DNA of 64,000 nucleotides from Poecilobothrus nobilitatus. Lineage: Eukaryota > Arthropoda > Insecta > Diptera > Dolichopodidae. The position numbers and the translations under genes were made by a program. The notes under the pieces are model-generated. The model saw only the letters and a list, made by a program, of their open reading frames with translations, was not told the origin of the DNA and did not search any database. Every line of letters begins with the position of its first letter. The first letter of the stretch is position 1. The stretch covers positions 252,441,540-252,505,539 of the forward strand of contig OX352772.1 in NCBI GenBank assembly GCA_947095535.1, read 5' to 3'. Of the stretch, positions 24,564-35,790 are shown piece after piece.

Positions 24564-25121
24564 ATGGAAGAATATAATACAAATAAAACCTTGCTGTTAT
24601 CTTATACATATTTTTTGAATAAGGACGACACATTAGCAGTCTCACTTGGTTTTGATCCAGAGTCTTGTGAAACAAGAATTTCATTTCATCGTATTCGTAA
24701 TAACCAAACATCCTTTTATAATTACAACTATGATGAATGGAATGTAGTATTAACTCGGTTTTTAAAAATATTTCCTGCAAAACAACAGCATAAAAAAATT
24801 TATTTAAACGTTAAACCTTATTACGCAGGTCAAACATTTTTTATTTTAAATGAGGAGGGAGCAAACAATTTCTATAACATCAGTGAATTTCTTAATTTAG
24901 TTATAACATACAATAAAAAGTCTGAAGATTTCGTAAAAGCATATGTAACAAAATACATAAATACATGTCGACAAAAACAACAATTAACATTAAAAGATGA
25001 AATATATATACCACAGGGTTATTATAATGTTCAATGTAATTATTCAAGATTATTTTTTAAAATACCTATTATGTTAAAGCAAAAAATTTTGAAATTATCA
25101 CAAACCAACACACAAACATAA
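24564..25121 (+). CDS. Polinton ORF of unknown function, intact in unit 1
   Basis: 185 codons, uninterrupted, starting at ATG 24564. It begins MEEYNTNKTLLLSYTY, has a central FHRIRNNQTSFYNYNYDEW and a basic C-terminus. No signal peptide or membrane segment and no motif I can name. It is the longest undamaged gene in the Polinton. In unit 2 the same gene is split by the P-like element and lacks 12 bases at the position of 24755-24766. Followed by poly(A)-signal-like AT-rich sequence. Confidence 0.6.
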   Translation: MEEYNTNKTLLLSYTYFLNKDDTLAVSLGFDPESCETRISFHRIRNNQTSFYNYNYDEWNVVLTRFLKIFPAKQQHKKIYLNVKPYYAGQTFFILNEEGANNFYNISEFLNLVITYNKKSEDFVKAYVTKYINTCRQKQQLTLKDEIYIPQGYYNVQCNYSRLFFKIPIMLKQKILKLSQTNTQT

Positions 25122-25482
25122 AACAAAATAAAAATTTTATTTATTTATATACCTATCTACAACATTGTTTCATTTATTTAATATAATATTTTTCAGAGTT
25201 AAAGGAATAAACTGTAAAACACTATCCACTTCCCTTATTACCTAAATTTTATTGATTTAAATTAGTAATTTTTAAACAAAAAAAAAATAAAAGCGATGAA
25301 ATATATAATTTTATTTTCATTCTTACAATGACTGTGGAAGACTTCTTTACAGATTATTCTTCTATATTCTTCATGTGTGTAATTTGTATATTATGCACGG
25401 GTTTAATTTGCATAATTTAAATTCCCCGATTTAAAAATTGTATAAAAACGAAGAAATTTATAAGTTTATACTCATTCTTACA
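25122..25482. other. Intergenic AT-rich spacer in unit 1
   Basis: No gene. It contains ataaaa/aataaa runs after the preceding ORF. Two similar stretches, ttcattcttacaatgactgtggaag (25319-25343) and ctcattcttacaatgaaggt (25471-25490), look like a duplicated gene start. The second gives the real ATG of the next ORF; the first leads to a stop within a few codons. Confidence 0.5.
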
Positions 25483-25764
25483 ATGAAGGTGGTGGAAGAC
25501 TTCCTTAAAACTTATTCTTCTATTTTACTAGATGAGCGTAAACATGGGATTTTTTATTTACAAGAATATTTAGGAAAATTTAAAGACAAAGAAAAGTTTA
25601 ATTCAATTTGGGGCATACACTTTAGTTCATGTCCTTTGGCTTATGATAATTCAACTTCCGGTTCAGACACCTGTGAATGCTATTACGTAGAAAAATATGA
25701 AGCAGAACTGGACGATTTGATCATATGGTATAAAAATCAAAAATGTCAAGAGAACAAATTGTAG
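25483..25764 (+). CDS. Polinton small ORF of unknown function, unit 1
   Basis: 93 codons from ATG 25483, intact, opening MKVVEDFLKTYSSILL and containing SSCPLAYDNS and a TCECYYVEKY cluster (three Cys) that could bind metal. It overlaps the integrase start by 22 bases in another frame, a compact arrangement typical of viral genomes. The unit-2 copy (38301-38576) lacks 9 bases (residues RKH) but is also open. Role unknown. Confidence 0.6.
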   Translation: MKVVEDFLKTYSSILLDERKHGIFYLQEYLGKFKDKEKFNSIWGIHFSSCPLAYDNSTSGSDTCECYYVEKYEAELDDLIIWYKNQKCQENKL

Positions 25765-26220
25765 CTGAAATACACAGACCAGCAAGACGCATACATCTTA
25801 GAAGAAAAGTCCAGCAAAAAGGGTTAAATGATACATGGCAAATTCATTTAGTTGAAATGATTCCGTACGCAAAATTTAATAGGGGATTTAAATATATGCT
25901 AACAGTAATTGATATATTTTATAAATACGCATTTGCTCAACCTGTAAAAATAAAAAATGCTGATGACGTTTTAAATGCGTTAAAAAATATTTGACATGAA
26001 ATCTTCAATTGTTGAACGTTTTAATCGCACTTTAAAAAATGCCATGTGGAAAAAATTCAGTTTCCAAGGCAACTGTAAATGGATTTCTATTCTAAATACT
26101 TTGTTGAAAACGTATAATTCTACACCTCATAAAACAATAAAATTAGCACCTGAAAATGTCTCAAAGAAAAATGAAAAACTTATATTACAAACAAGTTATA
26201 TACAACCTAAACCTAGCCTA
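25743..26220 (+). pseudogene. Polinton integrase, unit 1, core-deleted and fused to gene X
   Basis: Retroviral-type integrase reading MSREQIVAEIHRPARR, then TWQIHLVEMIPYAKF, TVIDIFYKYAFAQPV and, after a deletion and TGA at 25992-25994, SIVERFNRTLKNAMW. The strand that normally carries the first catalytic Asp has His (QIHLVEM). The segment that should carry the second Asp is missing between ALKNI and SSIVERF. The third acidic residue (Glu in VERF) is kept. After YIQPKP the tandem junction switches it into gene X. Both units share the deletion. No integration activity is expected. Confidence 0.85.
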
Positions 26221-26826
26221 AAAATTATCTTAAATAAAAATTTGTCGTATATTCAAAAATGGTATTTATTTCGTCAAAATTTGTATAAAGTAAGTAATAA
26301 GCGGAGAATGAGCTCGCCTCAGAATAAAAACGGTCAACATAAACAAGAAAGTATAAAGCTTTACGAATCAAAGGGTGTTCAAACACGTCCTAAACCACTA
26401 TTACGAAATGCAGAAGCTCAATCAGAATTTATCAAGAGTAAACATTTTGGAATGCAATTTCCCATGGAAGAGATTTATGAACATGAACCAGCTGATGAAG
26501 TATTTATTGATGATGAAAAAGAAGAGAAAATATATTCAAAAGCAATTTCTGCTACAAAATCAGGGGAACATCTAAGAAAAAGGAAATCTATTAAAAATGT
26601 ACAATTGTATGAAACTGATACTGGAGATATTATAACCGTACCTTTAGATAGTCCAAGTCCGCCTCAAAAAAAGAAAAAAACTATAAATAATAAAGAAATG
26701 GGTATTTAAGAACAAAGACGTGTTTTACGTTCAAATAGAACTGGTGGAGAAACTCAAACAGAACTTAATTTTCCAATTCGAAAAGTCAAGTCTACAAGTA
26801 GTTCACAATGGATAACATACAAATAA
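26221..26826 (+). pseudogene. Gene X, unit 2, 5'-less and fused to integrase
   Basis: The integrase frame opening at 25996 runs through the tandem junction at 26221 into gene X without a stop, giving a 237-codon chimera that ends at a private TAA (26707-26709). Unlike unit 1 it lacks the stop after NAEAQ. The native N-terminus of gene X is absent because the block begins downstream of it. Confidence 0.8.
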
Positions 26827-27718
26827 AGGATGACTTTCACATTACATTACTGAGAATTACTACCCCGAAAATACATTGTCATCTTTTACAAATAAATTGG
26901 ATAAATATATGTGTGATTCTAGTTGAAAGTCGGTGTTTCTGAAAATGTATGTAATTGATGATTTTATCCCAAAACCATATGGCGAAGATTGGGAGAAAAG
27001 TACTCAGGTATATATTAAGGGTATGCAAGATAAAGATTTGATAGCAGTCGGTACAACGTACATCCCATATGATGAAAAACAAATGTTATGTGATTGGAAG
27101 GTTTTTCTATTGCCGACACTAATTCAAAATATTAAGCCATTTCAAAGATTTTCAAGAAAAGAAGTTGAACGACAGCTGATTTGGGGGATTTTTAATTTTA
27201 TAAATGATGATGCCAATTATGTAAAACCAGCAAAAGCTGAAGATATGCCTCAAAATATATCTTACACTACTATATGTGTGGCTACACCAAAAGTAGATAT
27301 CAAATTAAGAGCAAATTTCTCTTATTCATTAAAAGGGCTTTTAAAAACATGTTTCAATCAAGTATCATCGAAAGTAGCAGATTTTAAGAAATTTAAACCA
27401 CGTGTAATAGAAGGTTTCGAAATGTTTTTAGACAGTCTACAATTAATTCCAATTATTAAACCAGATATGTTTTTTATATAGTCGGATATTATTGAACCAC
27501 AAAATATAGCTGATAAAAATGTGAGATGTTTAAGAACTATCAATGTTCAAAATACTTTTAATGATATAGTAAAAGACTTCAGAAACATTCAATATTGTAA
27601 AGTAGAGTAATCATTTAATAGTATTTCAATACTTTTATGTGATAAATATGGTTACAAAGTAAATTTTTCCAATAGTTCAATTCCTACAAAAATTGTATTG
27701 CATTTTAAAAAAGTATAA
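26808..27718 (+). pseudogene. Putative minor capsid protein, unit 2
   Basis: Copy of 21301-22211 with the same early frame change and TGA, plus private stops at 27479-27481 and near 27608. Other differences are scattered substitutions. Confidence 0.6.
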
Positions 27719-27756
27719 ATAAAGCATGTCATTGTAGAAAAATACATCAGTCCAAA

Positions 27757-28206
27757 ATGAATCGAGTATATTATAAGTATTATTTCATTCAGTCAGGAAG
27801 AGGTTTAGAAGATATTGGTCATTTGTTTTACTCAAGCCTTTCATATCAAAGAGGACGAGGATTAGGAAGTTTTTTCGGTGGATTAATTAGATATTTAAAG
27901 CCACTATTTAGTTCAGGTGTGAATATATTAAAGAACGAAGCTATAAGCTCTGGTATTAATGCATTATCTGATATTGCATCAGGTGCAAATGTCAAAGAAG
28001 TGGTGAAAAATCGTGGTAAAGAAATTGTTAAAAATATTAGACGTGGTGCTGTTCGAAAACTTGATGGAATGTACGGATCTGGGAAAAAGAAAAGAAATAT
28101 AAAAACTAAAACTATAAAAAGGCCAGCTTTAAAACGTTTCAGTTATTTAAAAAGAAAACGACGCCAAGTTAAAAGCAAAGGGAGAAAAAAGATATTTTTG
28201 ATTAGA
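27757..28206 (+). pseudogene. Basic Gly-rich protein fused to capsid, unit 2
   Basis: Copy of 22250-22699. It differs by four residues over the 275-codon fused reading. The absence of a stop before the capsid start is shared with unit 1. Confidence 0.6.
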
Positions 28207-29481
28207 ATGAGTGAATGTATGAAATCTGAATTGGATATTTTTAAAACACCACCTATTCAGTCCAGCGTTTTACGATCTGAAGAAGTTTATTACAATCCTA
28301 TTGCTTCTTTAGATAATTCATCAACAATTGAATTCGTTTCTCTAGGACATGGTGATACATATAGGGATTTATCTTCAACATATTTGAGATTAAAGGTGCA
28401 AATAACTAAAAAAGATGGAACTCTTTGGAATAATGATCAAACAACTGATAAACAATTGATACCACAACCTAGTGTAGTTAACAATCTTTTACATTCATTA
28501 ATAAAACAATGCAATGTTCAATTAAATGGAAAATATATTACTCCATCCGAAATTATCATTATGCAATGGAAATTATCATTATAGAGCATACATTGAATCA
28601 TTACTCAATTACGGTAACGTTAGATAAAGGAAATATAGCAAAATCAGATAATAATGGTTCAAAAGAACGACAGAAACTTTACAATAATAGTAGAAATATA
28701 GTAGAACTTATGGGTAAATTACATGTCGATATGTTTAATCAACCAACTCTTCTAATAAATGGTGTTGATGTCCGAATTTTACTTACTTTAAAGAAACCGG
28801 AATTTTATATGTTTTCAGCGGATACTGATGAGTCCCAATTGAAAATTATACAAGCAAATTTATTAATGAAACACGTTACAGTTAACCCCGGTATTTTACT
28901 CGCTCATAATTCAGTTTTGAAAAAAAGTACAGCTAAATATTTTTACAAAAAAGTTGAAGTAAAATCATTCACTATTCCAATGAATAGTCAAAACTTATTA
29001 TTAGATAATGTTTTCATTGGACAATTACCAAATACATTAATATTTTGTATGACTGAAAATTCAGGATATGCGGGGAAACGTACTAAAAATCCCTTTAATT
29101 TTAAACACTTTGATATTAATCAATTTGCATTATCTGTTAACGGTGTACAAGCTCCCAATTTAGCAATAGAAACTAATTTTTCTAACGAAAATAATTGTTT
29201 CATTAGAGCATATAATACACTTTTTACTGGCACCGGAATACATCACAACGATAAAGGATCTTCAAATAACAAAAACAATGTTTAATAATGGTTTCTTTAT
29301 GCTGGCATTTGATTTAACACCAGATTCAATTTTGTGCCAGGGTTTACTCAACCAAGGAACTGTAAGAATTGAAGCAAAATTATCAAAACCGCTTCCCTCT
29401 ACCTTAACAGCTATTTTGTATGGAGAGTTTGACGCAAATATTCAAATAGATAAAAACCGTAACGTTTATACAAATCTATAA
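28207..29481 (+). pseudogene. Polinton major capsid protein, unit 2
   Basis: Copy of 22700-23974 with the same 20-bp duplication (28548-28567) and the same frame changes. The last 67-codon segment is identical in protein to unit 1. The middle segment differs at 10 of 258 positions, clustered near 29070-29190. Confidence 0.8.
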
Positions 29482-29549
29482 ATAAAGTATATACAAACAT
29501 AAAAAATTCATAAAGCATTAAGAAATTATTGTGTTTTCAACACATCAAC

Positions 29550-30019
29550 ATGAATTCCTTAGAGATTGAAGAAATTTTGAAATGTAATAATAGTACAAAG
29601 AAATTATTTAATGGAGTTTGGGCGCTGGATCGTATACCAAAAGTTATTAAACGACAATCTTTTTTCATTGTTAATACACATATGGCTAAAGATCCTGGCG
29701 AGCATTGGCTGGCAGCTTTTATACCAAAAGACGGATGTATAGAATATTTTGATTCTTATGGACGACCCCCACGTGAAAAACAAATTCTTAATTTATTTAA
29801 AAAACTTTATATTGTATTTAATGAAATACGTTTGCAAAGTGATATTTCGGATTTTTGTGGTCAGTATTGTTGTGTTTATGTAAAAGCATGAATAATTTTT
29901 TAAATTTATTTAACAATGTTGACAATATTAGAAACAACATAGAAAATGATATGTGTATAGTGAAAGAATTTAAGCGTATATTTGGAGAAAATAAATATGT
30001 ACAGTCATGTGTTGCTTAG
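29550..30019 (+). pseudogene. Polinton cysteine protease, unit 2
   Basis: Copy of 24043-24512. Two residue differences in the first 120 codons (Cys to Arg in GRPPCE, Cys to Tyr in KKLCIV), neither catalytic. The late frame change is shared. Confidence 0.85.
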
Positions 30020-30070
30020 AAGTATAAATATTAAAATCGGTACTTGTAAATATTCAGTTTATTTATCACA

Positions 30071-30315
30071 ATGGAAGAATATAATACAAATAAAACCTTG
30101 CTGTTATCTTATACATATTTTTTGAATAAGGACCATACATTAGCAGTCTCACTTGGTTTTGATCCAGAGTCTTGTGAAACAAGAATTTCATTTCATCGTA
30201 TTCGTAATAACCAAACATCCTTTTATAATTACAACTATGATGAATGGAATGTAGTATTAACTAAAATATTTCCTGCAAAACAACAGCATAAAAAAATTTA
30301 TTTAAACGTTAAACC
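30071..30315 (+). pseudogene. Unknown Polinton ORF, unit 2, 5' half
   Basis: First half of the copy of 24564-25121, cut by the P-like element. The last eight bases (30308-30315, gttaaacc) are the duplicated target. A 12-base in-frame deletion after NVVLT is private to this copy. The gene resumes at 37628. Confidence 0.9.
30308..30315 (+). repeat. P-like element target duplication, left
   Basis: gttaaacc, repeated at 37628-37635. The uninterrupted copy in unit 1 (around 24811) has it once. Confidence 0.9.
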
Positions 30316-30429
30316 AAAGATAATATACTATATAGATGTTGCGAAGCTGTATAAAATAAAAACCTTAAAAATTCAAGCTCTTTAAAATTTATTAAAAAAT
30401 TGTAAAAGCTTTATTTATTCTATTCTCAA

Positions 30430-30560
30430 ATCTCAATTGAAAAACTTTTAAAAACAATAACATAATAACAAAAAAAAAGCTTTGCGTATCTTCAATAGAA
30501 TATCAGATAATAACATAACAACAAAAAAAAAGCTTTACGTAGCTTCAATAGAATTAAGAA
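30430..30560 (+). repeat. P-like left subterminal direct repeats
   Basis: Two copies of a ~65-bp unit containing aacaaaaaaaaagcttt and cttcaatagaat (about 30456-30500 and 30515-30555). Subterminal repeats in P-like elements can be transposase sites; that is an inference here. Confidence 0.55.
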
Positions 30561-30997
30561 TATTAAAATATAAAATTGCTAATATCAGCAGATCGTCATA
30601 TTGTACTAAACGGATCGGATAGCAAAGATGTATACATATTATGTATATTATGCATACAAATTATGTATACATATTATATAGATATGTATGTAAATTATAT
30701 ATATGTATATGTATATTATATTTGTGGATATATATAGTTATAAAGTAATTAATACATATCTAACAAAATTTAACACTAATATAAAAAAATAAATTAATAT
30801 GTTTTTATATTTTTTAGATAAGGAAATATAATAAATAATTATGACAATAAAGAAAATATATTCATTTTATGTACATATATAGTTTCTTTATATGTATATA
30901 TCCAATTCTATAATCTATCCAAATCTATCAATAATCCAAATAATCTACATATAATCTATTCTATATGCTTCCATAATAATAAAGCAATTTTAAATTT

Positions 30998-31185
30998 ATT
31001 TTGATTCCCGGCTGGGTTCAATAATTATAATATAAAAAAAAAATAATATTCATATATCGCAATATATAAATACTTAATATATCACATAATATCTACACCC
31101 CACATTCCTACCAGGAAACACGGGTTATAGCTACCTGGCACATTTATGTACCACGGTACCTGTATATAAATAAATAAATTTATTT
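30998..31185 (+). repeat. SINE, headless copy
   Basis: Starts within the tRNA-related B-box region (gattcccggctgggttca), then the family body with acaccccacattcctacca, gttatagctacctggcac and taccacggtacctg, ending in an aaat repeat tail. The full-headed copy is at 57646-57894, opposite strand. The 5' truncation is like that of a retroposed copy. Confidence 0.75.
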
Positions 31186-31640
31186 TGTTTTTTTTTCACT
31201 ACTTAGCATCATTCAATAAAAAATCATTTGATAAAGTACTTAATAAAGTGCTTTATTGATTTTTATAGTTTTTGTAAAGATAACAATTTAGGTACATACA
31301 TTTATGCATGATTTTTGATTTAAATTTAATTTTAATAGTAAGTAACTACCGATTGACGATTAGTCTTTTATGAAATGTGTATGAATGTACATTTATTTTT
31401 TTAATTTAATAATAATAAATTTTTAATATACTATTTCAATACTTAAAGGTCTATGGTTATTCAATCTAAAATTAAAAAAATTCTCGTAATAGGTGAATTA
31501 ATAATTTTGATTTAAATATAAAAAAATAAAACTAGGAAAATCCATTCATTTAAAAATCTAATTAATTCTAAATAAAATCTCAGCAGTTTAAAAAAAAACT
31601 AATTTTAAAATCAAAAAAACTAGTTCGTCTTGCCTTTGAA
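31186..31640. other. AT-rich part of the P-like element
   Basis: No gene. A pyrimidine-containing AG (tttttcag, 31643-31650) just upstream of the THAP coding part could be a splice acceptor, so an upstream exon may lie in this stretch, but none is recognisable. Confidence 0.35.
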
Positions 31641-31650
31641 TATTTTTCAG

Positions 31651-34600
31651 TTAATTATAAATAAGCCGGCTGTTCGTATTTGTTGTATCAGTTCATGTCG
31701 AAGCACATCCCGAGTTGAAAATTTAAAATTTTTCAGATTTCCCCCTCGAAGTACCTCTAGATATGCATCATGGGTTACGGCTTGTCCGCAATCTTATGAT
31801 TATATTAAGACTTTGAAAACGCCATATATTTGCCAGCGACATTTTGAGAATACTTTTTTGGGATCAAGAAGGTTGTATTCAAATGCGATTCCTACACTTT
31901 TTTTAACGGAAGAGTCTGATCAGAATGCTGACGCTCCAATTAATATTATTGTGGATGATGATATTAACATGAGTAAATTAGATCAGATGAATTTTGAAGT
32001 TAATATAGTTGAAGAACAGGTTAGTACACAATGTACACAATGTCATAAAAGAGAAAAGAATTTGGCATATTATAGATCTTTGACAGGAAAGTTGCAAAAC
32101 AAAATTAAAATTTTAAAAAATGATATTTTAAATTTAAGGTCTAAAACTAAATTATTAAATAGATTAAAAAAAAATAAAACTTCACAAAAAAGCGGGTCAA
32201 CATCTACTCATGTTACCCAGCCATTAACTGATCGAGATATTTTTTGTAATATGCAAATGAAAAATAGTCGGTTATACACCAAAGAAGAAAAAAAAATATC
32301 CCAATTAATATTTTTCAAATCCACAGCTGCTTATAAATTCTTATATGAAAAATTACAGTTTCGATTACCTTCTACTAGTTGCATTTACAGAGATTTACCA
32401 ATTAAAAATTTAACTTCCTCTATATTACTACCGGAACTGCATGCAAAAATTAAATAAACTGTCGACAAGTTTTCGAATGAATTCAAAGAAGTTAGTTTAG
32501 TTTTTGACGAAATGGCCATCAAAAGAAATTTGACTTACAATCAAAAGCATTATAAAATTGATACGTCGATTATGGTTGCGGTGAAAATAAACGCGAACCT
32601 AAAATAGCAAAAAACGCTTGTGTTTTCATGTTCCGAAGCTTATATGGTAATTGGAAGCAAATCATAGGATATGTCGTTTCTGAAACTTCTATACCAATAA
32701 ATAAACTTAATTTTCTTATTATGGAAATTTTAAAGTTATCCCATGATCTTAAATTAAAAGTCCGAAATATAGCTTGTGACCAATCAACAACAAATCAATC
32801 TTTTTGTAAAAAACTTGGTGTTACAGAAGATTTACCTTATTTTATTTACAATGAAGAAAACATTTATTTTTTATATGATGTACCACATTTATTTAAATCA
32901 ATTAGAAATAATTTAATTAAGTATCCATTAAAAACAGAATCAGGTCATGCGACATGGAATATTATTAAGCAGCTGTATAAAAAAGATAGTAAGTCATCAA
33001 TCCGAGTATGCCCACGTTTATCAGAGAGCCACATAAATCCCAATACGTTCCAAAAAATGAATGTGAAACTTGCTATTCAGGTATTTAGTTCAAGTACTTG
33101 TGCTGGTACTAGAACATACGCCGAATTAGATTTTTTTAAGGATAAAAACTCTGCGTTGTGTACTGCAAATTGCGTAGAAAACTTAATAATTTATTCGATT
33201 GTCTAAATAGTAAAACACTATATGACAAAAATCCATATAAAAACGGTTTGCAAAAAAATAATTGCGTGTGGCATTATATTCAGGATATGTGCGAATTTTT
33301 GAAAAAAGTAGAATTTGAGGTTCCTCACAAAAAAATTAAAATTACTTCTTTAAAAGGGCTGAGACAATCTATTAACGGTATTCTTTTATTATCAGATGAG
33401 CTGTTCAATGAACATGCAGACTGGTATTATATGTGCACTAATAAATGTAATCAGGATATAATAGAAAATTTATTTAGTATAGTTCGTTCTAAAAAAAGAA
33501 ATCCTTCTGCTTCCGAATTGGGATATATTTTAACTAAAATAATCTGTGTAAAATTAGCGTATTCTTCGAAATTCGCGAACTGTGAACAAGATTCTGAAAA
33601 TATGCTGGACATAGATTGGCAAAATATATTGAAATTGGATGAAACTAACAACGACAATGAAGAATCAAACAGTGATCCAAAGCAAGGCCATCAGGATCCA
33701 TCAAATAAAGAGAACATTAACTTATTAAATGATATTGATTTACATTCTGAACATGAAGAAAACTTTACCATAGAAAATTTCTTATCTGAAAATGCAACCA
33801 GATATTTTGCAGGATATATTATGATGAAAATCCTTAAAAAACATCGTGAAATAAGTAATTGTCATGATTGCGGTAAGAATTTGTTAAATGCGGAAATGGC
33901 TTCAATGTCTAATAATAATGAATATTTAATTTTTTTTTTAAATTTTAATACCGATACCGATTTTGGATCTCTTAAAGCTCCATCAAATGAATATTTTGCA
34001 ATCTGTAAACGTTATGTGATTATTTTTAATAAAGTTATGAAAACTTCAGGTCATGAAGTAGGGATTTTATCTAAAACGAGGAAGAATACAGTTGCCTTTG
34101 TCAGCTCTTAGATACCCGTACGAACCGTTAGTATGTTAACAGCCTGTCACTCTGCTCACAATATTATTTTTTAAATATTTTAGTATTTTAAAATAATTTG
34201 GGTGAATTTTATAATTTCTAGAACTATGGGTTGTACATATATTCAAACTATATGTTTATATGTACATTCTTCGAAAGCAGATTCTAACCTTTCACATAAC
34301 GATTATCAATCCAAAACTTTTTCAAATATTCTATAGTACCATTTAATACTAAGCGGTAAATGTATATTAAATTTACTAAGTACAAAATAGTAAATATAAT
34401 TTTAAATATTATATTATATTTAAATATTCCATTGACAGAATAATTTCTTATAAGTACAATAAAACACATATATGTATGTAAATACGGCGCTATATAATAT
34501 ACATATATACTCTTATATTCATTCCCTAGTGACATATACGACATGTAAATAAACATGATATTATTTAAGTATGTATATATATCAATATCATATAAATAAA

Positions 34601-35790
34601 AATTCTTCAAGCAACCGTTATGTTGTATATTTATTTACATTTTTATGTACTACGCATTATATCCTCAACAATTTCAAATTATCGAATAAAACAAATGCAA
34701 AAAATTTGTTGAAGAAATTTGTTAGAAAATTTGAAAAAATCAAGTAACACTTTCGTCAATTATAAAGTAACCCTATATTATTAATAAAAAAAAGTTGTTA
34801 ACAGAAATAAGAGTATGATGTTAAAGCTTTAATTTTTGTGTATTACTTCATAAAAATTCTCACAGGTGTTCAAGTTACAGGTGTTTAAAAATAGGAAATT
34901 TTCAGTTTTTGACTCCTTACAGCTCCTAAACGGGGGGTGATACAAAAAAAAATTCTGAAATGACTGAAATGACTTATTTTCAAAGATCTAACTTCTGTCA
35001 AAATTTCAAGTTTCCAACTTAAACCGTTTAGAAGATAGAAGGGTTAAAGGATTTTGCAAAATTTGAGTTTCGTATAACGGTAAATTAAGACACCCTATGC
35101 CACAAATATATATTTATTGTGTATATACTTTTAAAGCTAATAAAAGTAGTAATCGTTTGGCGTTTTCAAAATGAAGATATACCTTACACAACTTGTGCTA
35201 TAACAATTTAAATATAGAGCTTTTTTGAACCTTTGGGGAGCTGTAGCTCCGTAACGGGTGGGGCTGCAAAAAAAAGTTATTAAAAATAAAATTAATATAT
35301 TTGTGAGATCTATCAGTAATTAAAATTTCATAGCTCTATTGCAAAAAAAATGTGGGGATCTAAAAGTTAGGTGTTCGAGAGCTACCCTAAGGCTTGGTCC
35401 AAACTCAACTAAAAAAAATAGGGAACAAATTACTCCCAAAATATTGTGTGTAAATTTCAAGATTCTAGCTTTCTTAGTTTTTGAGTTAGCGTGCTGACGG
35501 ATGGAGGGACGGACGGACGGACATGGCTCAAAAGTCTTAGAATTTTTTTTTGATCCGATCCATACCTTTGAAGGTATATCTAGCTCGCTTATTTCGAGGT
35601 GTTACAAACGGAGGAGTAATTTTATTATACCCGATCCTATCGTACGGGTATAATTAAGATAGAATGCATAAACGAGTTAAAAAAATGGTTCGATAAAAAT
35701 CACAAATGTTACGACCATAGAGTTAAAATTTTAGACTATTTTCTTTTAATTTTAATAAGAAGAAATTCTTTATGGATTTTCCAAATCTAA
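31651..35790 (+). pseudogene. THAP-domain P-type transposase, interrupted
   Basis: Would bind element ends and cut DNA. The N-terminal THAP zinc finger has ICCISSC (about 31677), ENLKFFRFP, WVTAC and CQRHF (about 31835). A coiled-coil-like Lys-rich part follows. The RNase H-fold core includes LVFDEMAI (about 32500), NIACDQSTTN (about 32770) and YDVPHLFKSIRNNL (about 32875). Then come CNQDIIENLFSIVRSKKRNPSASELG (about 33450, given in pieces in the sequence) and a CHDCGKNLL motif. Lesions are a TAA at 32455, a frame change near 32605, and another near 33190. A Helentron-like element (34080-35654) splits off the last ~45 codons (35655-35790, including CINELKKWF). Confidence 0.9.
34080..35654 (+). 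mobile_element. Helentron/INE-1-like element, copy 2
   Basis: Second copy of 3868-5440, inserted in the transposase. It has the complete 3' end: GGAC repeats (35509-35521), then a perfect 10-bp hairpin (attatacccg 35624-35633, cgggtataat 35645-35654). A 12-base 5' subterminal motif (atacccgtacga, 34112-34123) is the complement of 35640-35651. A 5' subterminal inverted repeat pairing with a 3' hairpin region, and no protein, fits a non-autonomous Helentron. Host coding sequence resumes immediately after the hairpin. Confidence 0.7.

Larger units (their letters stand above)
20714..26220 (+). repeat. Tandem block unit 1 (capsid-protease-integrase)
   Basis: A 5507-base unit running from inside gene X to inside integrase. 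The next unit begins at 26221 with the same bases (aaaattatcttaaataaa). Units 1 and 2 differ at few sites: in the compared readings, 4 of 275, 10 of 258, 0 of 67 and 2 of 120 residues differ. Confidence 0.95.

Noticed and set aside
26375..26575. 66-codon ORF in the gene X region of unit 2
   Set aside because: It is an alternative frame of gene X, which is the better-supported reading.
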